Below, piece after piece: positions 19,334-27,814 of a DNA stretch of 64,000 nucleotides. How positions within the stretch are numbered: position 1 is the first letter of the stretch; the number at the start of each line of letters is the position of its first letter. Under the pieces are notes generated by a model that made no database searches, had not been told where the DNA came from, and was given only the letters and a program-made list of their open reading frames with translations. A program made the translations under genes and the position numbers. This DNA comes from Oscillospiraceae bacterium (GTDB lineage: Bacteria; Bacillota; Clostridia; Oscillospirales; Acutalibacteraceae): contig SVPU01000002.1 in the NCBI GenBank assembly GCA_015065685.1, forward strand, positions 78,266 through 142,265, read 5' to 3'.

Positions 19334-20542
19334 TTATTTGACGTTTACTTCGATAATCTCACAAGAAGCGCTACCATCAGCAAATTTAAGATTAAGCAAA
19401 TCTTTTTTACTAATTTCATTAACCGAAGTAACATTCACCCCATTTTTACTAACCGCAGTGTAGCCTCGGGTTAGCGTTTTTAATGGGCTTAATGTTTCAA
19501 GCTTTGAAACCAATTTCTCAAAAGTTTTTTCATCGGCCTCGAAATTGCTTAAAGCTGCATTTTTTAATCGTTCAACCAAGCTATCAACCGATTGATAGCG
19601 ATGATTTACGATCGAGTCAACAGGTTTTGAAAAATAAACATTCGATTCATATTTTTCAAGCTTGGCTTTGCAGAGCGAATATTTCGAATTAAGAGAATTT
19701 TTTAAGTTGTTTTGGTAGCGTGAAATAATCCTTTGAAAATCATCAACAGATGGCACCGCAAGCTCTGCTGCTGCAGACGGTGTTGGCGCTCTGAGGTCAG
19801 CAACGAAATCGCAAATTGTAAAATCGGTTTCGTGGCCAACAGCTGAAATCACAGGAATGGGAGATTCATAAATCTTTCGTGCTAGTCGCTCATCGTTAAA
19901 AGCCCATAAATCTTCAATTGAACCGCCGCCGCGACCGATTATGATAACATCAATACCATCTAAAGCATAAACTCTATCGAGCGAGTTTAGCATTTCGCCA
20001 ACGGCCAGCTCGCCCTGAACTGAAACCGGACACATAACAATTTCTGCCACAGGCCAACGCCGCGATAAAATGTTTATAATATCCTGAACAGCAGCTCCTG
20101 TTTTTGAAGTGATAACTGCAATTCTTTTAGGGAATTTTGGCAAGGCTCTTTTAGAAGAAGCATCAAATAAACCCTCGCCCTCAAGCTTAGCTTTTATTTG
20201 TTCAAACTTTAAAGCTATATCGCCGATTCCGCTTGGAAGCATTTCTTCGGCATAAAACTGATATTGTCCATCCTTTTCATAAAGCGAAACTCTACCTCGC
20301 AATGTAACCTTAAGACCATCACAAACATCAAATTTAATTTTTTGTGCATTGCCTTTAAACATAACGCATCGGATGGCAGCATCATTATCTTTAAGGGTGA
20401 AATACAAGTGTCCGCTTGAGTAATGACTTTTGAAGTTTGAAATCTCGCCCGCAACACTAACATTGAAAAGCTTTTGGTCGCTCTCAATCAAGGAACGGAC
20501 ATATAGATTTAATTGCCTTACTGTTAAAACAGAATTCAACAT
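19334..20542 (-). CDS. xseA: Exodeoxyribonuclease VII large subunit
   Basis: The 402-residue catalytic subunit of exonuclease VII. The N-terminal OB-fold (1-100, SVAGEISNFKSHYSSGHLYF) binds ssDNA. The central catalytic domain has PKRIAVITSKTGAAVQDI, VIIIGRGGGSIEDLWAFNDE and VISAVGHETDFTICDF, all characteristic, followed by a coiled-coil region and the terminal LTRGYTAV. It is adjacent to its partner xseB and to nusB, a conserved clostridial order. Confidence 0.97.
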   Translation of the reverse strand: MLNSVLTVRQLNLYVRSLIESDQKLFNVSVAGEISNFKSHYSSGHLYFTLKDNDAAIRCVMFKGNAQKIKFDVCDGLKVTLRGRVSLYEKDGQYQFYAEEMLPSGIGDIALKFEQIKAKLEGEGLFDASSKRALPKFPKRIAVITSKTGAAVQDIINILSRRWPVAEIVMCPVSVQGELAVGEMLNSLDRVYALDGIDVIIIGRGGGSIEDLWAFNDERLARKIYESPIPVISAVGHETDFTICDFVADLRAPTPSAAAELAVPSVDDFQRIISRYQNNLKNSLNSKYSLCKAKLEKYESNVYFSKPVDSIVNHRYQSVDSLVERLKNAALSNFEADEKTFEKLVSKLETLSPLKTLTRGYTAVSKNGVNVTSVNEISKKDLLNLKFADGSASCEIIEVNVK

Positions 20543-20546
20543 AACC

Positions 20547-20939
20547 TTAAGCTTCTTTAACTATTGTAGCAAGAATGCCGTTAACGAATGAGGCATCTTC
20601 CTTGGTTGCATATTTTTTGCAAATTTCAACAGCCTCGTTAATCGACACCGAAACGGGAATTTCTTCAAAAAACTTAATTTCATATATTGCAAGTCTTAAA
20701 ACAGCAAGAGCAGTTTTTGAAATTCTTTCGATTTTCCAACCAACAGCATTTTTTGAAATTAATTCATCGATTAGTTCAACATTCTCATAAACTCCAAAGA
20801 ATACTTGTTTTATGTAATCATCGGGTTTTAGGTCTCTTGCTTCATTAGCAAGCTCGATAATTTGCTCAACACTGTCTTTATTAAAAATCTTTTCAAAAAT
20901 CAAAATAAAAGCTTCTTCACGCGCCAATTTTCTCGTCAT
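20547..20939 (-). CDS. nusB: Transcription antitermination factor NusB
   Basis: A 130-residue all-helical RNA-binding protein that joins NusE (S10) at boxA to prevent premature termination in rRNA operons. The N-terminal TRKLAREEAFILIFE and the C-terminal VSINEAVEICKKYATKEDASFVNGIL are diagnostic. First gene of the long minus-strand operon, with AAGGGGATTTTTTT upstream of the ATG. Confidence 0.95.
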   Translation of the reverse strand: MTRKLAREEAFILIFEKIFNKDSVEQIIELANEARDLKPDDYIKQVFFGVYENVELIDELISKNAVGWKIERISKTALAVLRLAIYEIKFFEEIPVSVSINEAVEICKKYATKEDASFVNGILATIVKEA

Positions 20940-20979
20940 AAAAAAATCCCCTTATAATAGTTAACTATAATTATATATT

Positions 20980-21008
20980 ATTATATACTTAAATATGCAT
21001 TATTTCAA
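20980..21008 (-). promoter_or_regulatory. Promoter of the nusB operon
   Basis: On the minus strand TTGAAA (21003-21008), 17-nt spacer and TATAAT (20980-20985), 41 nt before the nusB start. Its -35 box lies inside the loop of a perfect inverted repeat described separately. Confidence 0.8.
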
Positions 21009-21025
21009 GCATAAAATGCATATTT
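20991..21025. repeat. Perfect 10-bp inverted repeat around the nusB -35 box
   Basis: AAATATGCAT (20991-21000) and ATGCATATTT (21016-21025) are separated by 15 nt that contain the -35 hexamer. It has no T-run, so it is not a terminator. The position suggests an operator bound by a dimer on both sides of the -35 box. Confidence 0.6.
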
Positions 21026-21040
21026 TAATGAATATTTTCA

Positions 21041-21086
21041 AAAAAAATAAAGAGAAAAAACCGAAAAAAATTCAGTTTCTTCTCTT
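21041..21086 (-). terminator. Terminator after the rRNA methyltransferase gene
   Basis: AAGAGAA (21050-21056) pairs with TTCTCTT (21080-21086), extended by AAAC/GTTT inside. On the minus strand it is followed by T-rich sequence (21041-21047). It lies just after the stop at 21095. Confidence 0.8.
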
Positions 21087-21094
21087 TTAAAAAA

Positions 21095-22216
21095 TTAGCC
21101 CTTAAAATACATAAATAATTGGCATTTAATCATGCCATTATAAAGCTTGCGGCGCTTATCAGCGGTCTTGCCGAAAAAGTGCTCGAATTCATCATGTGGA
21201 CTGATAATATAATACTTCTGTCCATCACCGAATTTAAAGCGCTCGCCCATTGTTTTATAGAGCTGTTCGGCCGTCTTAATATCAAGCAAACGCTCACCGT
21301 AAGGCGGATTCGTAATTGTTAAGCATCTCTCTTTAGGCGGCGTAAAATCTTTAATATCAGCAACTGCGGCTTTAACATATTTTTCAACGCCTGCTTTTTT
21401 AGCATTTTGCATTGTAAGCTCAACACATTTGGGGTCAATATCAAAGCCCTGCGCCTTAAAATCAATGTTATGTCTGATTAAATCCTGCGCCCTTGTTCTT
21501 TCCTCACGCCAAATTTGTGAATTAAGAAAAGAAAATCTTTCTGCCGCAAAATATCTGCGAAGACCGGGCGCAATATTGGCTGCCATCATTGCAGATTCAA
21601 TAAGCAAGGTTCCGCTTCCGCAAAATGGGTCGAAAAGCTGTGTATCAGGATAGATTCGAGCCAAATCGCACATTGCAGCACCCAAAGTCTCTTTAAGCGG
21701 TGCATCATTAGAATTTTTGCGGTATCCCCTTTTGTGCAAGCCATCTCCCGAAGTGTCAATCATCATAGTAACTGCGTTTTTGTTTATTGAAAAACGCACC
21801 TTAATTTCAGTTCCGGTTTCGGGGAAAATATTTAACGAATATTTCTGCTTTAATCTTTCAACAATCGCTTTTTTTATAATTGACTGACAGTCAGGAATGC
21901 TGTGTAATTGCGAGTTTATACTCCACCCGTTAACAGGAAAAGCATCATCTCTTAAAATATAATTCTCCCAAGCAATTGCCTTAACATTATCAAACAGTTC
22001 CGTGAAGGTAAGTGCGGTAAATTCGCCAACATTTATAAGAATTCGTTCGGCAAATCGCGAGCAAATATTTGCCCTTGCCAGCATATTGGCATCGCCCTGC
22101 AGAAGCACTCTGCCATTCTCAGTGTTAACTGTCTCAAAGCCCATTCTTCTGAACTCATCGGCGGCAACACTTTCAATACCGAACAGGCAAGGTGCCACCA
22201 AATTAAATTTTTCCAT
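21095..22216 (-). CDS. THUMP-domain class I RNA methyltransferase (RlmL/YpsC-like)
   Basis: About 373 residues. An N-terminal ferredoxin-like/THUMP region (1-160) binds RNA. A Rossmann methyltransferase follows with TQLFDPFCGSGTLLIE as the SAM motif and LTITNPPYGERL as the catalytic NPPY motif. Relatives methylate N2 of guanosine in 23S rRNA (RlmL type). The longest frame starts at 22228, but GAGG is correctly spaced before ATG 22216, 1 nt after the fumarase stop, so I use that start. Confidence 0.9.
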   Translation of the reverse strand: MEKFNLVAPCLFGIESVAADEFRRMGFETVNTENGRVLLQGDANMLARANICSRFAERILINVGEFTALTFTELFDNVKAIAWENYILRDDAFPVNGWSINSQLHSIPDCQSIIKKAIVERLKQKYSLNIFPETGTEIKVRFSINKNAVTMMIDTSGDGLHKRGYRKNSNDAPLKETLGAAMCDLARIYPDTQLFDPFCGSGTLLIESAMMAANIAPGLRRYFAAERFSFLNSQIWREERTRAQDLIRHNIDFKAQGFDIDPKCVELTMQNAKKAGVEKYVKAAVADIKDFTPPKERCLTITNPPYGERLLDIKTAEQLYKTMGERFKFGDGQKYYIISPHDEFEHFFGKTADKRRKLYNGMIKCQLFMYFKG

Positions 22217-22217
22217 T

Positions 22218-23063
22218 TTAAACCTCACATTCCGCGTGTCTCGTTACATAACAGCCAACATTAACCGCAACGGGTAAACCCGCGATATGAGTCGGCGCAG
22301 TTTCAATATTAACCGCAAGCGCAGTCGTTTTCCCACCAAAGCCTTGCGGACCTATATTAAGCGTGTTAATTTCTTTTAAAAGCTCTTCTTCTAAATCTGA
22401 ATAAAACTTATTGTCGTTTCGCAGATTAGTATTGCGGCATAATGCTTTTTTTGAAAGCAAGGCACATTGCTCAAAGTCGCCACCGATTCCAACACCTATT
22501 ACCATTGGCGGACAGGGGTTTGATGCTGCGGCTTTCACAGCATTTATAACTGTTTCTTTAACACCCATTAAGCTATCAGAGGGATTTAACATTTTTATGG
22601 TGCTCATATTTTCACTGCCGAATCCTTTGGGACAAACAGTGATTTTCACTCTGTCCCCGCTAACGATTTCCGTGTGGATAACAGCAGGGGTATTATCATT
22701 TGTGTTAACTCTGTCAATTGGGTCCGAAACAATGGATTTACGAAGTAAGCCCTTTTCATAGCCTCTTCGCACGCCTTCGTTTATTGCTTCATTAAGCTGA
22801 CCGTTTGTGAAATGCACATCTTGTCCCACCTCTAAAAAAACAACAGCCATACCCGTGTCCTGACAAATGGGCAAATTCAAACATTTAGCGGTTTCACAGT
22901 TTTTCAGCGTATCACAAAGCACGGAATATGCCAATTCATTTGTCTCAGATTCCTTAGCTCTATTAAGCTTTTCGGTGATATCGTTCGGTAAAACCATATT
23001 TGCCTTTATGCATAAATCTTCAACACATTCGGTAATTTTTTCGCAAGAAATTTCTCTAATCAA
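22218..23063 (-). CDS. Fumarate hydratase class I, alpha subunit
   Basis: 281 residues, matching the N-terminal (iron-sulfur) subunit of two-subunit class I fumarases and the related L-tartrate dehydratase TtdA. Signatures are CLNLPICQDTGMAVVF, CPKGFGSENMSTIKML and NIGPQGFGGKTTALAV, with cysteines that bind the 4Fe-4S cluster. It interconverts fumarate and malate. The start is TTG at 23063 behind GGGGTG. The beta subunit normally follows at once, but here an RNA methyltransferase does, so the partner must be elsewhere. Confidence 0.88.
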   Translation of the reverse strand: MIREISCEKITECVEDLCIKANMVLPNDITEKLNRAKESETNELAYSVLCDTLKNCETAKCLNLPICQDTGMAVVFLEVGQDVHFTNGQLNEAINEGVRRGYEKGLLRKSIVSDPIDRVNTNDNTPAVIHTEIVSGDRVKITVCPKGFGSENMSTIKMLNPSDSLMGVKETVINAVKAAASNPCPPMVIGVGIGGDFEQCALLSKKALCRNTNLRNDNKFYSDLEEELLKEINTLNIGPQGFGGKTTALAVNIETAPTHIAGLPVAVNVGCYVTRHAECEV

Positions 23064-23081
23064 AATTTCACCCCATTTTAA

Positions 23082-23114
23082 AAGAAAAGGTGGAACTGCC
23101 GAAGGCGTTCCACC
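23082..23114 (-). terminator. Terminator after the S1-domain gene
   Basis: GGTGGAAC (23089-23096) / GTTCCACC (23107-23114). Read on the minus strand, the loop region GCCTTCGGC forms a stable tetraloop, and TTTTCTTTT follows. It separates the yabR cluster from the fumarase gene. Confidence 0.9.
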
Positions 23115-23121
23115 CGAAAAT

Positions 23122-23568
23122 TTATCTTACCGCGCCACGCTTTGAACGCTTGGCTTCGGGATTTTTTCTCTTTAAGTCAGAAAACTTTTCATCGCTTGTT
23201 TGCTTGAAACGACTCATCATTTCTTCAAAGCTTGCGGGTTCCTGCTTTTTAGGTGTCCAAGTGTAAGAACCATCGGGCTTAGGTGGCGCCGGACGCTTCT
23301 CAGAACGATTAAAACGTTCACCCTTCTTTTCGGGTTCTAAGGCTTTTTTAATACTGAGAGAAATCTTACCGTCATCCCCAATATTTAAAACCTTCATTTT
23401 AACAACATCGTTGATTTTAACGACCTGTTTAATGTCCTCAACATATGTACGGGAAACCTCAGAAATATGTACTAAACCCGATTTACCATCGCCCAAATCA
23501 ACAAAAACACCGAAATTGGTTATTCCTGTTACCTTACCTTCAACAATTTGTCCCACAGTGAGTTGCAT
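23122..23568 (-). CDS. yabR: S1 RNA-binding protein (YabR-like)
   Basis: 148 residues. One S1 domain (1-75: VGQIVEGKVTGITNFGVFVD, then SGLVHISEVS and KVLNIGDDGKISLSIK) is followed by a basic, disordered tail. It is homologous to the YabR/general-stress-protein-13 (CvfD) group, ribosome-associated regulators. The assignment is helped by gene order: it follows rqcP-yabP-yabQ-divIC exactly as in Bacillus. Confidence 0.88.
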   Translation of the reverse strand: MQLTVGQIVEGKVTGITNFGVFVDLGDGKSGLVHISEVSRTYVEDIKQVVKINDVVKMKVLNIGDDGKISLSIKKALEPEKKGERFNRSEKRPAPPKPDGSYTWTPKKQEPASFEEMMSRFKQTSDEKFSDLKRKNPEAKRSKRGAVR

Positions 23569-23604
23569 AGAAAAACGAAATCCTCCTCAAAATTTCATAT
23601 AAAA

Positions 23605-23895
23605 TCAATTACCCGATATATCAATAAAAACTTGCTCATCGGAATAAATATAGCCTAATCTTTCTCTGGCAGCTTTCTCAATTAATTTTGAGTCCGATTC
23701 GTATTCAAGAAGTGTGCGAAGCTCTTCAATACTGTTTTGCTGTGTCTGGTATTCCTCTTTGAGAGCGGAAAGCTCCTTATAGCTTTGGTTAAGCGTTCCC
23801 CAAAGGCCTAAGAGTGTGAAAACCATATAACCGCAAACAAACACAATAAACAGTCTAAGAATAATACTTTTATTTTTTTTAGGCTTACGTTTCAT
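23605..23895 (-). CDS. divIC: Septum formation initiator (DivIC/FtsL family)
   Basis: 96 residues from the preferred start. A basic cytosolic N-terminus (MKRKPKKNK) precedes one transmembrane helix (LRLFIVFVCGYMVFTLLGL). An extracellular coiled coil follows, then ERLGYIYSDEQVFIDI, typical of DivIC. It helps recruit late divisome proteins with FtsL and DivIB. The open frame extends to 23961, but TGGAGC lies at the right distance before ATG 23895. It comes after yabQ. Confidence 0.88.
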   Translation of the reverse strand: MKRKPKKNKSIILRLFIVFVCGYMVFTLLGLWGTLNQSYKELSALKEEYQTQQNSIEELRTLLEYESDSKLIEKAARERLGYIYSDEQVFIDISGN

Positions 23896-23957
23896 TTTTA
23901 AAGCTCCATAAAGCGAATTAAAGTACTTAGTTAGTATACACAACCCCAAAGTTTTTT

Positions 23958-24404
23958 TCAAGCCTTTTTTCTGCGATTTACAACATTTTTAAATATTTTT
24001 TTATAAATTTCTTTTGTTTTGTTCGAAAGCTTAGAAATTTTGCGAAAAATAATGCTGAGAACTCTTTTTTGAAAATGAAAAAATCGAATAAAAATCAGAA
24101 AAACCTTTTCAAAAACAAATAAAAAAATTATCGATAGTGTGAAACGGCATACAACAAAACCGATTATTAAACCGATGATTGTATATGCTCTGGGCGCTCC
24201 GTTTGTAACGCTTAACAAAAAACAAAATGTGATTGGCGTTATAACCGAAAAATAAAAAATATCCTGCAGAAAAACCGAGTTGGAAGAAAAATATTTAACC
24301 TTTCTTAAAGCTCTCAAAGCGTCATAAAACAAGCAAAAAGCAATTCCCAATCCGCAGAAATACAATAAACCTATCAGTTGTGATTTTATATCAATTTCCC
24401 ACAT
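23958..24404 (-). CDS. yabQ: Spore cortex biosynthesis protein YabQ
   Basis: A 148-residue membrane protein with four or five hydrophobic segments and a basic C-terminus. The N-terminal GLLYFCGLGIAFCLFYDALR is characteristic of YabQ, which is needed for spore cortex formation and sits in the outer forespore membrane. Its place directly after yabP (2-nt gap) and before divIC matches Bacillus subtilis. Confidence 0.9.
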   Translation of the reverse strand: MWEIDIKSQLIGLLYFCGLGIAFCLFYDALRALRKVKYFSSNSVFLQDIFYFSVITPITFCFLLSVTNGAPRAYTIIGLIIGFVVCRFTLSIIFLFVFEKVFLIFIRFFHFQKRVLSIIFRKISKLSNKTKEIYKKIFKNVVNRRKKA

Positions 24405-24406
24405 AA

Positions 24407-24685
24407 TTATCTGAACAATTTTGAAAAGAAGCCTTGGCCCGAATCTTGTGCCGTATAAATCACTGCGTGTATTCTTCCCTCGCCGTTTAAATCACCGTTT
24501 TCGTTATTAAAATTCGTGATTTGCAAATTATTACCCTTAACAGCCAATTTACCAAGTGAAGTATCAAGCAGAATATTCTCTTCATCAAAATTAATTATAT
24601 CTTTGATTCCCGAAAACACAAATTTTTTTCTGTTTTCTATAATTATGTTATGGTTAAGATATGTTTTTTCTTCCAAAAAAAGCAC
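24407..24685 (-). CDS. yabP: Sporulation protein YabP
   Basis: 92 residues of the YabP/YqfC family (ENRKKFVFSGIKDIINFDEE, then LAVKGNNLQI). YabP is a sigma-E-dependent spore protein required with YabQ for correct cortex assembly. It is followed by yabQ after 2 nt. A GGGGTGC ribosome site precedes the start. Confidence 0.9.
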   Translation of the reverse strand: MLFLEEKTYLNHNIIIENRKKFVFSGIKDIINFDEENILLDTSLGKLAVKGNNLQITNFNNENGDLNGEGRIHAVIYTAQDSGQGFFSKLFR

Positions 24686-24729
24686 CCCTCGAAAATATTC
24701 TAATTAAATATATTTCGGGAGTGCAATTC

Positions 24730-24972
24730 TTATTCGCAAATTTTATACATTAATGCCGCATCTTCTTTTTTAACCGTCTCAGAAATTGCGGTAACTTGTG
24801 CCTTAAACTGTCTCGCACCAAAAGTGATTTCAATAATATCTCCGATTTTAACATCGTAAGATGCGCGAGCAGCTTTTCCGTTAACGATAACTCGGCCCGC
24901 ATCGCACGCCTCGTTGGCTATTGTTCTTCTTTTGATAATGCGAGAAATTTTTAAATATTTATCAAGTCTCAT
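24730..24972 (-). CDS. rqcP: S4-domain RNA-binding protein RqcP (YabO/HslR-like)
   Basis: 80 residues, nearly all one S4 domain (MRLDKYLKISRIIKRRTIA, then GRVIVNGKAARASYDVKIGD). RqcP works with RqcH on stalled 50S subunits, moving peptidyl-tRNA while alanine tails are added. Identity with YabO rests on the S4 pattern and on the conserved order rqcP-yabP-yabQ-divIC-yabR. AAGAGGTTACA precedes the ATG. Confidence 0.9.
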   Translation of the reverse strand: MRLDKYLKISRIIKRRTIANEACDAGRVIVNGKAARASYDVKIGDIIEITFGARQFKAQVTAISETVKKEDAALMYKICE

Positions 24973-24984
24973 TGTAACCTCTTA

Positions 24985-25013
24985 AAAATTTAAGCCGTCC
25001 TTTTGGACGGCTT
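24985..25013 (-). terminator. Terminator between hup and rqcP
   Basis: Perfect stem AAGCCGTCC (24992-25000) / GGACGGCTT (25005-25013) with loop TTTT. On the minus strand AATTTTTAAG follows. It should end most hup transcripts; rqcP then needs readthrough or a promoter not seen here. Confidence 0.9.
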
Positions 25014-25022
25014 AATCAGTAA

Positions 25023-25295
25023 TTATTTTACAGCGTCTTTTAAAGCTTTACCAGCTTTGAAAACAGGATTCTTAGAAGCAGCGATCTTAATCTTAGCGCC
25101 TGTCTGAGGATTGATACCTGTTCTAGCATCACGCTTGCGGATTTCGAATGTACCGAAACCAACGAGCTGGATCTTTTCGCCTTTTTTAAGTTCAGCAGCA
25201 ACTGTGTCAACAAAAGCTGCAAGAGCCTTGTCAGCATCCTTTTTAGCAATACCTGCTTTTTCTGCAATAGCAGCAACTAATTCTGTCTTGTTCAT
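25023..25295 (-). CDS. hup: HU family DNA-binding protein
   Basis: A 90-residue nucleoid protein with the standard HU pattern: [15 protein letters not shown], then [20 protein letters not shown] and the minor-groove arm [10 protein letters not shown], ending [14 protein letters not shown]. The open frame extends to 25310, but GGAGG is spaced for the ATG at 25295. It has its own strong promoter and terminator, as expected for an abundant protein. In Bacillus an HU-like gene also lies near this cluster. Confidence 0.97.
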   Translation of the reverse strand: MNKTELVAAIAEKAGIAKKDADKALAAFVDTVAAELKKGEKIQLVGFGTFEIRKRDARTGINPQTGAKIKIAASKNPVFKAGKALKDAVK

Positions 25296-25354
25296 TTTTA
25301 AAACCTCCAAATTTTTTTAACAAAAAAGTATTAATTGAATGATTCGCCTTAGTA

Positions 25355-25383
25355 ATATTAACATATCCATTGTTGAAAATCAA
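25355..25383 (-). promoter_or_regulatory. Promoter of hup
   Basis: On the minus strand TTGATT (25378-25383), 17-nt spacer and TAATAT (25355-25360). The leader to the hup ATG is about 50 nt. Confidence 0.75.
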
Positions 25384-25428
25384 TAGTTTTTTAGTAATTT
25401 TTTCAAATTTTCTCAATAAATTGTACTT

Positions 25429-27093
25429 TTAACGGCCTTTTACCTTGAAAAAAGCACAAATTATGGGAAAATTTGACAGCTCTTCTTTCGTAAACGCATT
25501 AGATATGAGCAAAATGAAAAAATAAATCAAAGCTGCTAATAAAATTGCAAAAACCGTTATAAGTGATGATTCACCAAAGATTGTTACAAAAAAGGCACTT
25601 ACACCGCAGAAAATCGCAGCAATAAAGGGCTTATAAACCGAAGCAAAAAATATTTTGAAATATCCTTTAATTTTCGAAATTGAATATAGATTTAAGACGA
25701 AAATCACAAGGAAACAACAAAGTGTTGCAATCACACTACCATAAATATTGAGCGTTATATTTGCGGTTAAAATCAAATTAAGAGCCACTTTTAACAAGAT
25801 ACCAATCATTGTATTTCTCATTGCAATCATTTGCTTATCAAGCCCCTGAAGAATACAATTTTGAACAACACAAAATCCCGCAAAAATAGTAGCAACGCCA
25901 AATAAAATCAGCATTTTGCCGCCAAGACTCGCAGAAGCATCTCCGCCGTAAAGCAGACTTAAAATTCTCGGTCCTATTGCAATAAGTCCGGCTGCAGCAG
26001 GCAGTGTTATAACCGCTGTCATTTTAACGGTTTTTGAATAAGTTTCTTTTAATGAACCCCAGTCTTTTTTGGAAAAAGCCGAGGCAAAAAGAGGAATTGC
26101 ACTCACCCCAATCGAGATGGTTAGGGTTGGAATTAAATTATAAACCGCAAACGCTTTGCTGCGAATTCCATATAGTAAGGTTGGCAATTCTAAATAAGAA
26201 ATTGAACTATTAGAAATTTCATTAAACTCCGTTAAAATCCCGCCATATAATTGGCTAAAAAAAGCGGAATTTTGGCTAACAGAATATGTCAGCTGCCATC
26301 TGACAGTTAGCGTATCAATAAGAGCTATAATACTACCGCACAAAGCCGCAAACGAAATTGCAAAGGCCACTGTTAAAAAGTGTTTTGCCGTAATACCCGT
26401 TTCATTTTTAACCGATTCTGTTTTAGGTATTAACAGCTTGTCCTTTTTAAATTTAAGGTGCAAATAAAGTGCAGAAACAAAGCTTCCAAAGGAAATGCCA
26501 AGTATTGCAGCAGCTGCCGCTAAGGCGGGATTATTTGTGGTTTTAATAACCAACATTGCCACACCAAAGCCGAAAATAAGTTTTCCTACCGCTTCATAAA
26601 CATTCGAAACCGCCGCGGGAGACATATTGTTAATTCCCTCATAAAATCCTCGATAAACCGATGCAAAACAGCAAAAAATTATTGAGGGTAAAAGGCATAA
26701 GTATCCATAAATACTTTGCATGGATTTATCAGTAAAATAAACAAGTGGGAAAATTAGCACTAATAATAACGCAGTTGCAACGAGCCCGATTTTAAGAAGT
26801 AATTTTCTTGAAACCAAGAAAATGTTTTTTGCATCTTCCCCGCTTTTCTGAGCAAATTTTTCAGCCACTAATTTTGAAACAACAATTGGAAAACCGGAAA
26901 CCGCCAATGTGGAAATCGGAACGAACAAATCATGCACAGCAGAAAAATAACCAAAGCCCAAATCACCAAGACAAAAATCCATAGAAAGCGGTATAACAAA
27001 CACCGCACTTATAATCTTTGCTAAAAGCGTTGAAAAAAGTAAAAGAAACGCACCCTTTTCAAGTGTTTGTTCCGTTTTTAAAGTTTTACTCAT
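25429..27093 (-). CDS. MATE/MurJ-like polysaccharide flippase (SpoVB/YabM family)
   Basis: About 554 residues with roughly 14 membrane helices, of the oligosaccharidyl-lipid flippase superfamily (stage V sporulation protein B / YabM). Typical segments are GAFLLLFSTLLAKIISAVFVIPLS and VYRGFYEGINNMSPAAVSNV. It probably flips lipid-linked cell wall or spore cortex precursors. Its position next to the hup-rqcP-yabPQ cluster resembles yabM in Bacillus. The frame opens at 27108, but AAGGG favours ATG 27093, overlapping the mtnN stop by 8 nt. Confidence 0.85.
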   Translation of the reverse strand: MSKTLKTEQTLEKGAFLLLFSTLLAKIISAVFVIPLSMDFCLGDLGFGYFSAVHDLFVPISTLAVSGFPIVVSKLVAEKFAQKSGEDAKNIFLVSRKLLLKIGLVATALLLVLIFPLVYFTDKSMQSIYGYLCLLPSIIFCCFASVYRGFYEGINNMSPAAVSNVYEAVGKLIFGFGVAMLVIKTTNNPALAAAAAILGISFGSFVSALYLHLKFKKDKLLIPKTESVKNETGITAKHFLTVAFAISFAALCGSIIALIDTLTVRWQLTYSVSQNSAFFSQLYGGILTEFNEISNSSISYLELPTLLYGIRSKAFAVYNLIPTLTISIGVSAIPLFASAFSKKDWGSLKETYSKTVKMTAVITLPAAAGLIAIGPRILSLLYGGDASASLGGKMLILFGVATIFAGFCVVQNCILQGLDKQMIAMRNTMIGILLKVALNLILTANITLNIYGSVIATLCCFLVIFVLNLYSISKIKGYFKIFFASVYKPFIAAIFCGVSAFFVTIFGESSLITVFAILLAALIYFFILLISNAFTKEELSNFPIICAFFKVKGR

Positions 27094-27814
27094 ATTTTTT
27101 CCCTTCATATGAACAATTAATCATTACCTCAATGAGTTTGAGAATGAAGCTTGAAAGCTCAGCTTGTGCATATAGATTCATTTCGCGGTAGCTATCGATT
27201 GCACTTTCTCCTGCATCGTCCGAAATTTTTCTGAGCGACAAAAAAGGAACATCGGCAAAATCGCACACATAAGCGATTGCCGCAGTCTCCATATCACACG
27301 ACATAGCACCGAAATTATCCCTCAAGGAATTTCTAACTGCCGCGTCGCATATAAAGCGGTCGCCGGAAACTGCAGTACCCTTATTTATCTCCAGTACCTT
27401 TTCGCAAAACAACTGCAAAAGCTCATTATTAGCCTTGTAAATATACTTCTGAAGAGGTTTTTCACAAAGCTTGTACCCGATTCCCGTTAAATCAAAATCG
27501 TGCTCTAAAAAGGCATCACACAAGCATAGCTCGCCCTTATGTACATTGCTTATTCCACCTGAAAGGCCGTAATTCAGAATGACATTGCAACCGATATCAC
27601 ACAAGTGCATAGCGGCAGCAGCGGCATTGACCTTACCAATACCGCAAAGTATTGAAATCACCTCTGCAGAGCTACGGTCGGTTTTGATCGTAAACTTGTG
27701 TGCGGTTCTGCCTAAAAAATCATAAGCAGAAAATTCCCTTGACTCAATAAATTCCTTTAGCGATTTATATTCATCAATATCCGCAACAATAATACCGATT
27801 TTTAACATATTCAT
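27086..27814 (-). CDS. mtnN: 5'-methylthioadenosine/S-adenosylhomocysteine nucleosidase
   Basis: A 242-residue member of the nucleoside phosphorylase superfamily. It cleaves adenine from methylthioadenosine and S-adenosylhomocysteine, salvaging SAM by-products. Motifs are IGIIVADIDEY at the N-terminus, VILNYGLSGGI, and CDMETAAIAYVC, which holds the substrate-binding Met-Glu. The Asp-containing SLRKISDDAGE supplies the general acid (family SDxA). It abuts the zinc-ribbon gene by one base and overlaps the flippase. Confidence 0.88.
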   Translation of the reverse strand: MNMLKIGIIVADIDEYKSLKEFIESREFSAYDFLGRTAHKFTIKTDRSSAEVISILCGIGKVNAAAAAMHLCDIGCNVILNYGLSGGISNVHKGELCLCDAFLEHDFDLTGIGYKLCEKPLQKYIYKANNELLQLFCEKVLEINKGTAVSGDRFICDAAVRNSLRDNFGAMSCDMETAAIAYVCDFADVPFLSLRKISDDAGESAIDSYREMNLYAQAELSSFILKLIEVMINCSYEGKKYE

